Positions 1 to 5,269 of a stretch of 5,991 bases of DNA are shown one piece after another (position 1 is the first letter of the stretch; each line of letters starts with the position of its first letter). Source of the DNA: Pseudomonadota bacterium (GTDB lineage: Bacteria; Pseudomonadota; Alphaproteobacteria; Rhizobiales; Rhizobiaceae); contig JAEYXI010000354.1 of the NCBI GenBank assembly GCA_023428515.1, forward strand, positions 1 through 5,991, given 5' to 3'. The notes beneath the pieces are model-generated. The model was not told where the DNA came from, did not search any database, and was given only the letters and a program-made list of their open reading frames with translations. Position numbers and translations under genes: made by a program.

Positions 1-1349
1 ACCCTGACCCCATTCACGGTGACCAGGTCTGCAATCTTCTGGCCCGCGAAAGGCTTCCCTTCCCCACGGATCGCCTCGAAATCCGACAGAACGCGCTCCA
101 CAACCTTGTACTTGATCTCGTCATCGCAATGCGGCGACATGGTCGGCGTGCCATAGGTGACGGGCAGCGCCGCATAGAGATCGGCCATCGACTTCCCAGG
201 ATTGCGGTCGAGCATCTGGCATACGGCGATTGCGGTGACAAGGCCGTCATCATAGCCGCGGCCGATCGGCGGGTTAAAGAAGAAATGGCCGGATTTCTCG
301 AAGCCGGCAATGGCGCCGAGCTCGGCCACGCGCCGCTTGATATGCGAGTGGCCGGTCTTCCAGTAGTCGGTCACCGCGCCGTTCGCCTTCAGCACCGCGT
401 CCGTCTGGAACAGCCCGGTCGACTTCACGTCCACCACGAATTTCACGCCCGAATGCAAGGACGAGATATCACGAGCCAACATCACCCCAACCTTGTCGGC
501 AAATATCTCGTTGCCTGTATTGTCGACCACGCCGCAACGGTCGCCGTCGCCGTCGAAGCCGAGCCCGACGTCGGTGCCGGTCTCCAGCACCTTGTCGCGG
601 ATCGCATGCAACATCTGCATGTCTTCGGGGTTCGGGTTGTAGCGCGGAAAAGTGTGGTCGAGTTCCGTGTCGAGCGGGATCACCTCGCAGCCGATACGTG
701 CCAGCGCTTCCGGCGCAAAGGCCCCTGCTGTGCCGTTGCCGCAGGCCGCCACCACGCGCAGCTTGCGCCTGATTTTCTTTCCCACCGTCAGGTCGCCGAG
801 ATATTTCCTGCGGAAATCATCGACGAAGTCGTAGCCACCGCCGCCGGCCAGATCGAAATCGCCTTCAAGAACGATCTCCTTCAGCGCCGACATCTCCTCG
901 GGACCGAAGGTCAGCGGGCGTTGCATTCCCATTTTCACGCCGGTCCAGCCGTTCTCGTTGTGCGAGGCCGTCACCATCGCCACCGACGGCGTATCCAGCG
1001 CGAACTGTGCAAAATACGCCATAGGGGAAAGCGCCAGCCCAATATCCTTGACGCGCGCGCCGGCGGCCATAAGCCCTGAAACCAGCGCCAGCTTGATCGA
1101 CAGCGAGTAGCTGCGGAAATCGTGTCCCACCACGATCTCCGGCCCGACGCCGCGCCGCCGGATCAGCGTTGCAAGCCCCATCCCCAGCGCCTGCACGCCT
1201 AAAAGGTTGAGGTCGGACGCCCGGTCCGATCCCGGATGGCCAAACCACCAGCGGGCGTCATACTCGCGAAACCCCGTCGCCTTGATCAGCGCACTGGTCT
1301 CGAAGCCGAAACTGTTCGGGTCCGCCTCGCCGACAATCTTGAACGACAC
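1..1349 (-). CDS. Phosphomannomutase/phosphoglucomutase, alpha-D-phosphohexomutase family (3' end cut by window)
   Basis: This cytosolic enzyme interconverts mannose-6-phosphate and mannose-1-phosphate (often also the glucose pair), feeding sugar nucleotides for polysaccharide and LPS synthesis. 449 complete codons are visible. Seen in the translation: the phosphoserine loop TASHNENGW with catalytic Ser129, the magnesium loop DGDGDR at 266-271, and the sugar-specificity loop FEKSGH at 350-355, the form I recall from rhizobial homologues in place of the usual GEMSGH. Rhizobial relatives are about 500 residues, so roughly the last 50, with the C-terminal phosphate-binding loop, lie beyond the left edge. 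I chose the GTG start at 1349 because GGAG lies 9 bases upstream and because family similarity begins near residue 17. An in-frame ATG at 1421 would add 24 unlikely residues, lacks a good ribosome site and falls in a probable repeat. The gene points away from the tRNA, and nothing links it to the sugar-acid operon. Exact substrate preference cannot be read from sequence. Confidence 0.93.
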   Translation of the reverse strand, partial: MSFKIVGEADPNSFGFETSALIKATGFREYDARWWFGHPGSDRASDLNLLGVQALGMGLATLIRRRGVGPEIVVGHDFRSYSLSIKLALVSGLMAAGARVKDIGLALSPMAYFAQFALDTPSVAMVTASHNENGWTGVKMGMQRPLTFGPEEMSALKEIVLEGDFDLAGGGGYDFVDDFRRKYLGDLTVGKKIRRKLRVVAACGNGTAGAFAPEALARIGCEVIPLDTELDHTFPRYNPNPEDMQMLHAIRDKVLETGTDVGLGFDGDGDRCGVVDNTGNEIFADKVGVMLARDISSLHSGVKFVVDVKSTGLFQTDAVLKANGAVTDYWKTGHSHIKRRVAELGAIAGFEKSGHFFFNPPIGRGYDDGLVTAIAVCQMLDRNPGKSMADLYAALPVTYGTPTMSPHCDDEIKYKVVERVLSDFEAIRGEGKPFAGQKIADLVTVNGVR

Positions 1350-1402
1350 GTACGGGAACTCCAGTTGAAAGAAGCCTTGTCCGGTTCGCCGCTTGCCGGC
1401 GT

Positions 1403-1448
1403 CCCTAGCGCTATAGGGCATGATCCGGAAAAGTTGCAGAGTTTTCGT
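1403..1448. repeat. Probable Rhizobiales-type intergenic palindromic repeat
   Basis: Two small inverted repeats sit side by side. CCCTA (1403-1407) pairs with TAGGG (1414-1418), and a CGGAAAA arm pairs imperfectly with TTTTCG about ten bases further on. The core GCATGATCCGGAAAAG resembles, from memory, a short palindromic element scattered through intergenic DNA of Mesorhizobium and related genera. Only one copy is present here, so repetitiveness cannot be shown from this window. It lies upstream of the phosphomannomutase GTG start and may be transcribed in its leader. Confidence 0.4.
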
Positions 1449-1520
1449 ATTCAGGACCGGTCTCGGCTGCGTCAGGATTCACCGCATGCACAGAACGTAC
1501 GAAACACTGCCCTTTCATGC

Positions 1521-1549
1521 TTGCAGTATCAAAATCGCACGGCTATAAG
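1521..1549 (+). promoter_or_regulatory. Probable sigma70-type promoter of tRNA-Pro
   Basis: TTGCAG at 1521-1526 (3 of 6 to TTGACA) is followed after 17 bases by TATAAG at 1544-1549 (5 of 6 to TATAAT). Transcription would start near 1556, about 8 bases before the mature tRNA, which is a sensible short leader. The -10 match and the placement are the main support; the -35 is weak. Confidence 0.5.
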
Positions 1550-1563
1550 CCCGCGTCTGGTCA

Positions 1564-1640
1564 CGGAGTGTAGCGCAGTCTGGTAGCGCACATCGTTCGG
1601 GACGATGGGGTCGCAGGTTCAAATCCTGCCACTCCGACCA
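1564..1640 (+). tRNA. tRNA-Pro, anticodon CGG
   Basis: A complete 77-base cloverleaf can be drawn. The acceptor stem CGGAGTG pairs fully with CACTCCG. The D stem GCGC/GCGC closes a 9-base loop. The anticodon stem CATCG/CGATG closes the loop TTCGGGA, giving anticodon CGG, which reads the proline codon CCG. A 5-base variable loop follows, then the T stem GCAGG/CCTGC with loop TTCAAAT. The discriminator base is A, and CCA is encoded at 1638-1640. The C1-G72 pair with A73 is typical of bacterial tRNA-Pro. CCG is a common codon in GC-rich genomes, so this is an important housekeeping tRNA. Its 3' end faces the sugar-acid operon, but no integrase or duplicated tRNA end is visible. Confidence 0.96.
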
Positions 1641-1648
1641 GTAAAATC

Positions 1649-1683
1649 AAGCACTTGCTTCTTCCCAATCCCCGACATCGGGG
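1649..1683. terminator. Weak hairpins between tRNA-Pro and rraA-like gene, possible termination region
   Basis: Two small inverted repeats lie in the gap where the tRNA and the leftward operon converge: AAGCA/TGCTT (1649-1660) and CCCCG/CGGGG (1670-1683, loop ACAT). On the minus strand the first is followed by GATTTTA, a poor T tract; the second has none. Neither is a classical intrinsic terminator, but nothing better is seen in 1641-1756. Confidence 0.2.
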
Positions 1684-1756
1684 CGCTGGGCAATGACCGT
1701 AAGTCAGCAGCCCGCAACAGCCTCGCCGGGCCGCAGTCCAGGGGCACGCGGCGCGC

Positions 1757-2461
1757 CTACATGATGCCGAAAGTCCTGTAGGCCTCTACCGCGCTCATTC
1801 CCTCGCGGATTGCCTTGGCGACCAGCTTCTCGCCGCGCACCTTCTCGAGCGCCAGACGGACAACCTCTTCTTCCGCATCCCGGGGAATGACGAGAACGCC
1901 TTCCTTGTCGCCGAAGAGCAGCGATCCCGGCGCGATCCGGATGCCACCTATCTCCAGTGCGCAACGGTAATCGACCACCTTGCCGCGCGCACCCTGATCC
2001 TGCGCGTAGTAGCCGGTGCAGAAGCAGGGAAAATCGAGGGCGCGGATGCCATCGATGTCGCGCGCGAAACCGTCGAGCAAGGCGCCGCGCGCGCCGAGAA
2101 TCCTGGCACGGGTCGACATCAGCTCGCCCCATAGCGCGTAACGCGGGGACGCTCCGCTCGCGACGTAGATTTCGCCGGCCTTCAGATCGTCCAGCGCCTC
2201 GAACATCAGACCGAAAGGCTTCTTCATCAGCGGATTGTGGGTCAGGCCGTCTTCGGACGGGAAGATGTCCGTCTCCAGCACGGGCATGGCGCGGCCGAGC
2301 AACCGCATCTTCTCGTCAACCGGCTTGAAGACCGGCGGCAGGAACTGGTGCTGCAGACCGATCGTGTCCATCACGTCGCCGACCACGGCGACAAAAAGCT
2401 CCGTCTCGAAAAGACTGACCATCTCGGCATCGTCGGCGTAAAGGCGCGTTGGCTTGGTCAT
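1757..2461 (-). CDS. RraA/HMG-aldolase-like protein, probable class II pyruvate aldolase
   Basis: The 234-residue product belongs to the RraA-like fold, which includes metal-dependent 4-hydroxy-4-methyl-2-oxoglutarate aldolases that release pyruvate, as well as the RNase E inhibitor RraA. Seen: GDVMDTIG at 28-35, the conserved patch ALWGEL at 109-114, and LLDGFARD at 128-135, whose Arg134-Asp135 pair corresponds to the substrate- and metal-binding RD of the aldolases; GDKEGVLVIP at 184-193 is the usual C-terminal family signature. The ATG at 2461 is preferred because GGAG lies 8 bases upstream and family similarity starts there. The open frame continues upstream to 2575 only because it overlaps the previous gene. 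It is the last gene of the operon, 5 bases after the stop of the dehydratase-like gene. I infer that it cleaves a 2-keto-3-deoxy sugar acid made by its neighbours. RraA-type RNase regulation is unlikely in this context. The substrate is unknown. Confidence 0.88.
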   Translation of the reverse strand: MTKPTRLYADDAEMVSLFETELFVAVVGDVMDTIGLQHQFLPPVFKPVDEKMRLLGRAMPVLETDIFPSEDGLTHNPLMKKPFGLMFEALDDLKAGEIYVASGASPRYALWGELMSTRARILGARGALLDGFARDIDGIRALDFPCFCTGYYAQDQGARGKVVDYRCALEIGGIRIAPGSLLFGDKEGVLVIPRDAEEEVVRLALEKVRGEKLVAKAIREGMSAVEAYRTFGIM

Positions 2462-2466
2462 GGTGG

Positions 2467-3576
2467 CTACTCCGCAGCGACCGCAAGCGGCCGGCTGACC
2501 GACGGTCCGAGTACATCGGCGTTCTGCACCAATGCGCGCATGTATCCCAGCGCAAAGGCCTTGCCGGCATGCCACGGTGCATCGCAGGACATTTCGGGCG
2601 TATGATCGGGGATCATGACGCCTTCATAGTTTTCATCGCGCAGGATACGAACGATCTCGGCCATATCGATGTCGCCGTCGTCGACGAAGGCTTCGTGATA
2701 CTTCGGCACCTTGCCGCGCACATTGCGGAAATGGATGTAGCCGATGCGCTTGCGGCGTGCGAAACGCCTGACGTGCTCGTAGATCTCGTCGGTACCCGGC
2801 ATCTCCTGCAGCGAGCCCAGGCAGAGCTCCAGGCCGTTCGATGGCGAGTCGACGATATCCATGAGGCGGTCGTATTTCTGGGGACGGTTGACCAATCGGG
2901 CGGCGCCCCGCAACGCTTCCGCCGGCGGATCGTCGGGATGGGCGGCCATCGTCACGCCGGCCTCTTCGGCCACCGGAACGATCTCACGCAGGAAGAATTC
3001 GAGCCGCTGCCAAAGCTCCTCGCTGCTGACCTTGACCGGCTCAGCCCCAGCGCGGCCGGCACGGTAGCGCATGTTCCAGACCACCCCGTCAGGTAGAGGC
3101 AGATCGGGGTCGATCGCCGAGAGATCGAGCCCGACCGACATCGCTTCGCCGCGCGCGAACGGCCCCCTCGACCAGCCCCAGACTCCGGCGATTGAGAAAT
3201 TGTAGCCGATGCAGGGAATGCCGGCGCGGCCGGCGTCGCGCACGAGTTGCTTCAGGCCTTCGAGCTGTTTTCGGCGATCCGGACCGCCGAGCAGGACATC
3301 GGACCAGAAGCGTGGCGACAGGTTCTCGATCGCGGCGAGTTCCATCCCGTTGTCGCGCACCGTCTTCACCAGCTCGGCGAAATCCTCGTAGGTCCAGAGT
3401 TCGTCGGTCGAGCAGTCTCCCCAGCCGTCATTTTCGGTGCCAGCCGAAAGCGAGGGGTCGCGTCCCCGGAAATAATTTGTCAGATGAGCGACGACGTGGG
3501 TCGCGCCCGCCTGCCGTGCAAAGCGGAAGTTTTCCGGCGTCAGCGAATCCCGGTAGAGGCCAAGTCCGATCTTCAT
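2467..3576 (-). CDS. Mannonate dehydratase-like (UxuA-family) TIM-barrel enzyme, compact form
   Basis: The 369-residue product is related to UxuA, the metal-dependent dehydratase that turns D-mannonate into 2-keto-3-deoxygluconate. A probable metal site is visible in family order: His213 in AAHPDDPP, Cys252 in LELCLGS, His282 in YIHFRNVRG and Asp324 in MIPDHTPE. The spacings are close to those of characterised UxuA. It differs clearly from the true UxuA encoded at 5270. The stretch from the YNF motif to HPDDPP is 43 residues shorter, removing most of the charged helical insert, and there are 23 extra residues before YNF. The usual CYNFMPVxDWTRTD segment is replaced by GYNFSIAGVWGWSR (124-137). 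The ATG at 3576 has AGGGG 6 bases upstream and lies 9 bases after the SDR stop. I infer a dehydratase or isomerase acting on a sugar acid other than mannonate. Annotation simply as uxuA would probably be wrong in detail. Confidence 0.85.
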   Translation of the reverse strand: MKIGLGLYRDSLTPENFRFARQAGATHVVAHLTNYFRGRDPSLSAGTENDGWGDCSTDELWTYEDFAELVKTVRDNGMELAAIENLSPRFWSDVLLGGPDRRKQLEGLKQLVRDAGRAGIPCIGYNFSIAGVWGWSRGPFARGEAMSVGLDLSAIDPDLPLPDGVVWNMRYRAGRAGAEPVKVSSEELWQRLEFFLREIVPVAEEAGVTMAAHPDDPPAEALRGAARLVNRPQKYDRLMDIVDSPSNGLELCLGSLQEMPGTDEIYEHVRRFARRKRIGYIHFRNVRGKVPKYHEAFVDDGDIDMAEIVRILRDENYEGVMIPDHTPEMSCDAPWHAGKAFALGYMRALVQNADVLGPSVSRPLAVAAE

Positions 3577-3585
3577 GAGATGCCC

Positions 3586-4371
3586 CTACTTCACGCCGAT
3601 GCCGGCGGTCAGGCCGCCATCAATCTTGTAGTCGGCGCCGGTACAGAAGCCGGCCTTGGACGAGCAGAGGAAGGCGATGAGTTCCGCCACCTCTTCCGGC
3701 TCGCCGATGCGGCCGATCGGGTGCGCCTCGCCGAAGCGCTTGTAGGCTGCCTCGACATCGGCATCGGTGCCGTTCTCGCCGCGCGCCGCCTTTTCGAGGA
3801 TCGGCGTGCGGACAGAGCCGGGGCTCACCGAATTCACCCTTATGCCGGAACGCGCATAGTCGAGTGCCAGCGAGCGCGTCAGCGTGTGGATAGCGCCCTT
3901 GGTCGTGGCATAGGCGGCGACGTCCTGCTGGCAGGCGAAACCCTGCACGGAAGCGACGTTGACGATGGCGCCGCCGCCGCGCTTGATCATTTCGGGAATG
4001 CCGAAATGCGCGGTCAGGTAGATCGAGCCGACATTGACCGACATCGCCCTGTTCCAGGTGTCGAAGTCGGTGGTCGTCGCCGTCCCGTAGGGGTGCACCG
4101 CAGCGGAATTGACGATGATGTCGATGCCGCCGAAGCGATCGACGCCGGCCGCGACAGCGCTCCGCACCTGATCCGGCACCGAAACGTCGACGGTGAGCAC
4201 CAGCGCCTTGGAGCCAGAGCGGTCGAGCTCCGCCTGCAAGGCCGCATTAGCCTCCTCGACGATGCCGCAGGCGACGATCGACGCGCCCCCTTCGGCAAGC
4301 CGCATTGCGGTCGCCTGCGCGATGCCGGTCGTTCCCGTGATGAGCGCGACCTTGCCGCTGAAATCACTCAT
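3586..4371 (-). CDS. SDR-family NAD(P)-dependent oxidoreductase
   Basis: This is a classical-length (261-residue) short-chain dehydrogenase with a Rossmann fold. The active-site set is complete: Asn113 (MSVNVGS), Ser141 (NVASVQG), Tyr154 and Lys158 (YATTK). The C-terminal ends with the typical GADYKIDGG (245-253). Two departures are visible. The cofactor loop reads TGTTGIA (12-18), one residue shorter than the usual TGxxxGIG, and the NNAG element is NSAA (88-91). The reading frame is intact on both sides, so these are not frameshifts. The ATG at 4371 overlaps the regulator's stop by 4 bases (ATGA), with AAGGAA 8 bases upstream, indicating translational coupling. Within this operon it probably oxidises a sugar or sugar acid, or reduces a keto-uronate as SDR-type mannonate/fructuronate oxidoreductases do. 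Cofactor and substrate cannot be decided from sequence. Confidence 0.92.
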   Translation of the reverse strand: MSDFSGKVALITGTTGIAQATAMRLAEGGASIVACGIVEEANAALQAELDRSGSKALVLTVDVSVPDQVRSAVAAGVDRFGGIDIIVNSAAVHPYGTATTTDFDTWNRAMSVNVGSIYLTAHFGIPEMIKRGGGAIVNVASVQGFACQQDVAAYATTKGAIHTLTRSLALDYARSGIRVNSVSPGSVRTPILEKAARGENGTDADVEAAYKRFGEAHPIGRIGEPEEVAELIAFLCSSKAGFCTGADYKIDGGLTAGIGVK

Positions 4372-5114
4372 GTCTTGTCTTCCTTGGGTTCATTGTTTTC
4401 TTCCGGCAGGAACTGCAGGCCGAAGTCGAGATGCCGGCTCATGAGATAGGCATAGGCCAGCCGGTCGCGCGATCGCAGGGCGCCGATGATCTCGCCATGC
4501 GCCTGCCTGGTGTCGCCCAGCACCGGGCGCTTCTCCTTGCCGATCGTCATGATGCGCACGATGACCGGGGACAGGAATGCGTACATCTCCGCGAGCGTGC
4601 GATTGCCGGCCAATCCGATTAGCGTGCTGTGAAATTCGAAGTCGTTGCGCGCAGCCTCTTCTACCGACTGGCTGTCCAGTATCCTGGCATTGACCGCCTC
4701 CAGTTTCTCGATCTCAGCGTCGGTGACATTGAGAACGAGATGGTCGCCGATGCCAACCTCGATGATCCGGCGAAACCCCTGGATGTCGTGGAACGATGAG
4801 CGCGACACATCCATCTGGGCGGCGAAGAAATTCTGGATGGCGGCGCCCTGGCGATCGGTCAGGACAGCTCCGACACGCGGCTTGGGCTCGATCAGTCCGT
4901 AGGTCCTGATGGTCCGCAGCGCTTCCCGAACGGTGTTGCGGCTGGCGCCGAAGAGATCGCAGAGCTCGCGCTCGGTCGGAAGCACGTCGCCGACAGTCAT
5001 GCCACGGACGCGTATCAGGTCAAGGATCTGGCCGGCCAGCGTATCGACTGCCGACGGGCTGCCGCCCTGCCGCCCTGCCGGGCGTATCTGCGTCGGCTCG
5101 ATAAGTTCAGCCAA
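4368..5114 (-). CDS. GntR-family transcriptional regulator, FadR subfamily (FCD domain)
   Basis: The 248-residue product has an N-terminal winged helix-turn-helix (about 24-88; LPTERELCDLFGASRNTVRE at 45-64) and a C-terminal all-helical FCD ligand domain (about 110-235). The FCD metal/ligand residues appear present: Arg116 in the FRRIIE motif, Asp158 and His162 in NDFEFH, His206 in AHGEII and His228 in MSRHL. Proteins of this class usually repress sugar-acid genes and are released by a carboxylate inducer. The start is TTG at 5114, with GAGGGAG 7 bases upstream. An in-frame stop lies 5 codons upstream, and the next in-frame ATG is inside the helix-turn-helix. A nearby ATG at 5119 is out of frame. 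It is the first gene of the leftward operon, so it likely controls itself, the three enzymes and the divergent uxuA through the two operators at 5130-5145 and 5223-5238. Inducer unknown. Confidence 0.93.
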   Translation of the reverse strand: MAELIEPTQIRPAGRQGGSPSAVDTLAGQILDLIRVRGMTVGDVLPTERELCDLFGASRNTVREALRTIRTYGLIEPKPRVGAVLTDRQGAAIQNFFAAQMDVSRSSFHDIQGFRRIIEVGIGDHLVLNVTDAEIEKLEAVNARILDSQSVEEAARNDFEFHSTLIGLAGNRTLAEMYAFLSPVIVRIMTIGKEKRPVLGDTRQAHGEIIGALRSRDRLAYAYLMSRHLDFGLQFLPEENNEPKEDKT

Positions 5115-5129
5115 GCCATCTCTCCCTCA

Positions 5130-5145
5130 ATTGTTGGACCACAAT
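5130..5145. promoter_or_regulatory. Putative GntR (FadR-type) operator, gntR side
   Basis: ATTGTTGGACCACAAT is a near-palindrome whose core TTGTTGGACCA (5131-5141) fits the FadR-subfamily consensus TNGTNNNACNA. It lies 16 bases upstream of the regulator's TTG start, where a bound protein would block the leftward operon. Its 12-base half ATTGTTGGACCA recurs inverted at 5227-5238. Confidence 0.65.
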
Positions 5146-5213
5146 GGCGTCGCCAATCGAAAAACGCAACAACTTTGGCATAGTCAGAGGTGAGGACGCT
5201 TAAAATTAGGCGA

Positions 5214-5241
5214 TTGACAGCTCATCTGGTCCAACAATAAG
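5214..5241 (+). promoter_or_regulatory. Probable uxuA promoter
   Basis: A perfect TTGACA (5214-5219) is followed after 16 bases by AATAAG (5236-5241, 4 of 6 to TATAAT). Transcription would start near 5248, giving a leader of about 20 bases before uxuA. The putative operator at 5223-5238 covers the spacer and touches the -10, which suits direct repression. Confidence 0.55.
5223..5238. promoter_or_regulatory. Putative GntR (FadR-type) operator, uxuA side
   Basis: TGGTCCAACAAT (5227-5238) is the exact reverse complement of 5130-5141 and contains TGGTCCAACAA, a full match to TNGTNNNACNA. It lies between the -35 and -10 of the probable uxuA promoter. The centres of the two operators are about 96 bases apart, close to nine helical turns, so cooperative binding or looping is possible but unproven. 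Confidence 0.65.
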
Positions 5242-5269
5242 AGTCTCCCCGATCTTAGGAGGAGCAGTG

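Noticed and set aside
129..1079. Plus-strand open frame of 316 codons
   Set aside because: It is antisense to the phosphomannomutase, whose motifs are unmistakable; its translation is rich in His, Arg and Ala with no family resemblance.
1350..1421. ATG start at 1421 for phosphomannomutase
   Set aside because: It lacks a good ribosome site, lies in a probable repeat and adds residues not typical of the family; the GTG at 1349 with GGAG is better.
1670..1683. CCCCG/CGGGG hairpin as a strong intrinsic terminator
   Set aside because: The stem is only about 5 bases and no T tract follows on either strand, so it is kept only as a low-confidence site.
2462..2575. Longer N-terminus for the RraA-like gene starting at 2575
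   Set aside because: The extra codons overlap the end of the UxuA-like gene and lack family similarity; the ATG at 2461 has a well-placed GGAG.
2449..3096. Plus-strand open frame of 215 codons
   Set aside because: Antisense shadow of the UxuA-like gene, with no ribosome site or recognisable motif.
3247..4449. Plus-strand open frame of 400 codons
   Set aside because: It lies opposite the dehydratase-like, SDR and gntR genes. It is long only because of high GC and codon bias on the other strand; no domain is recognisable.
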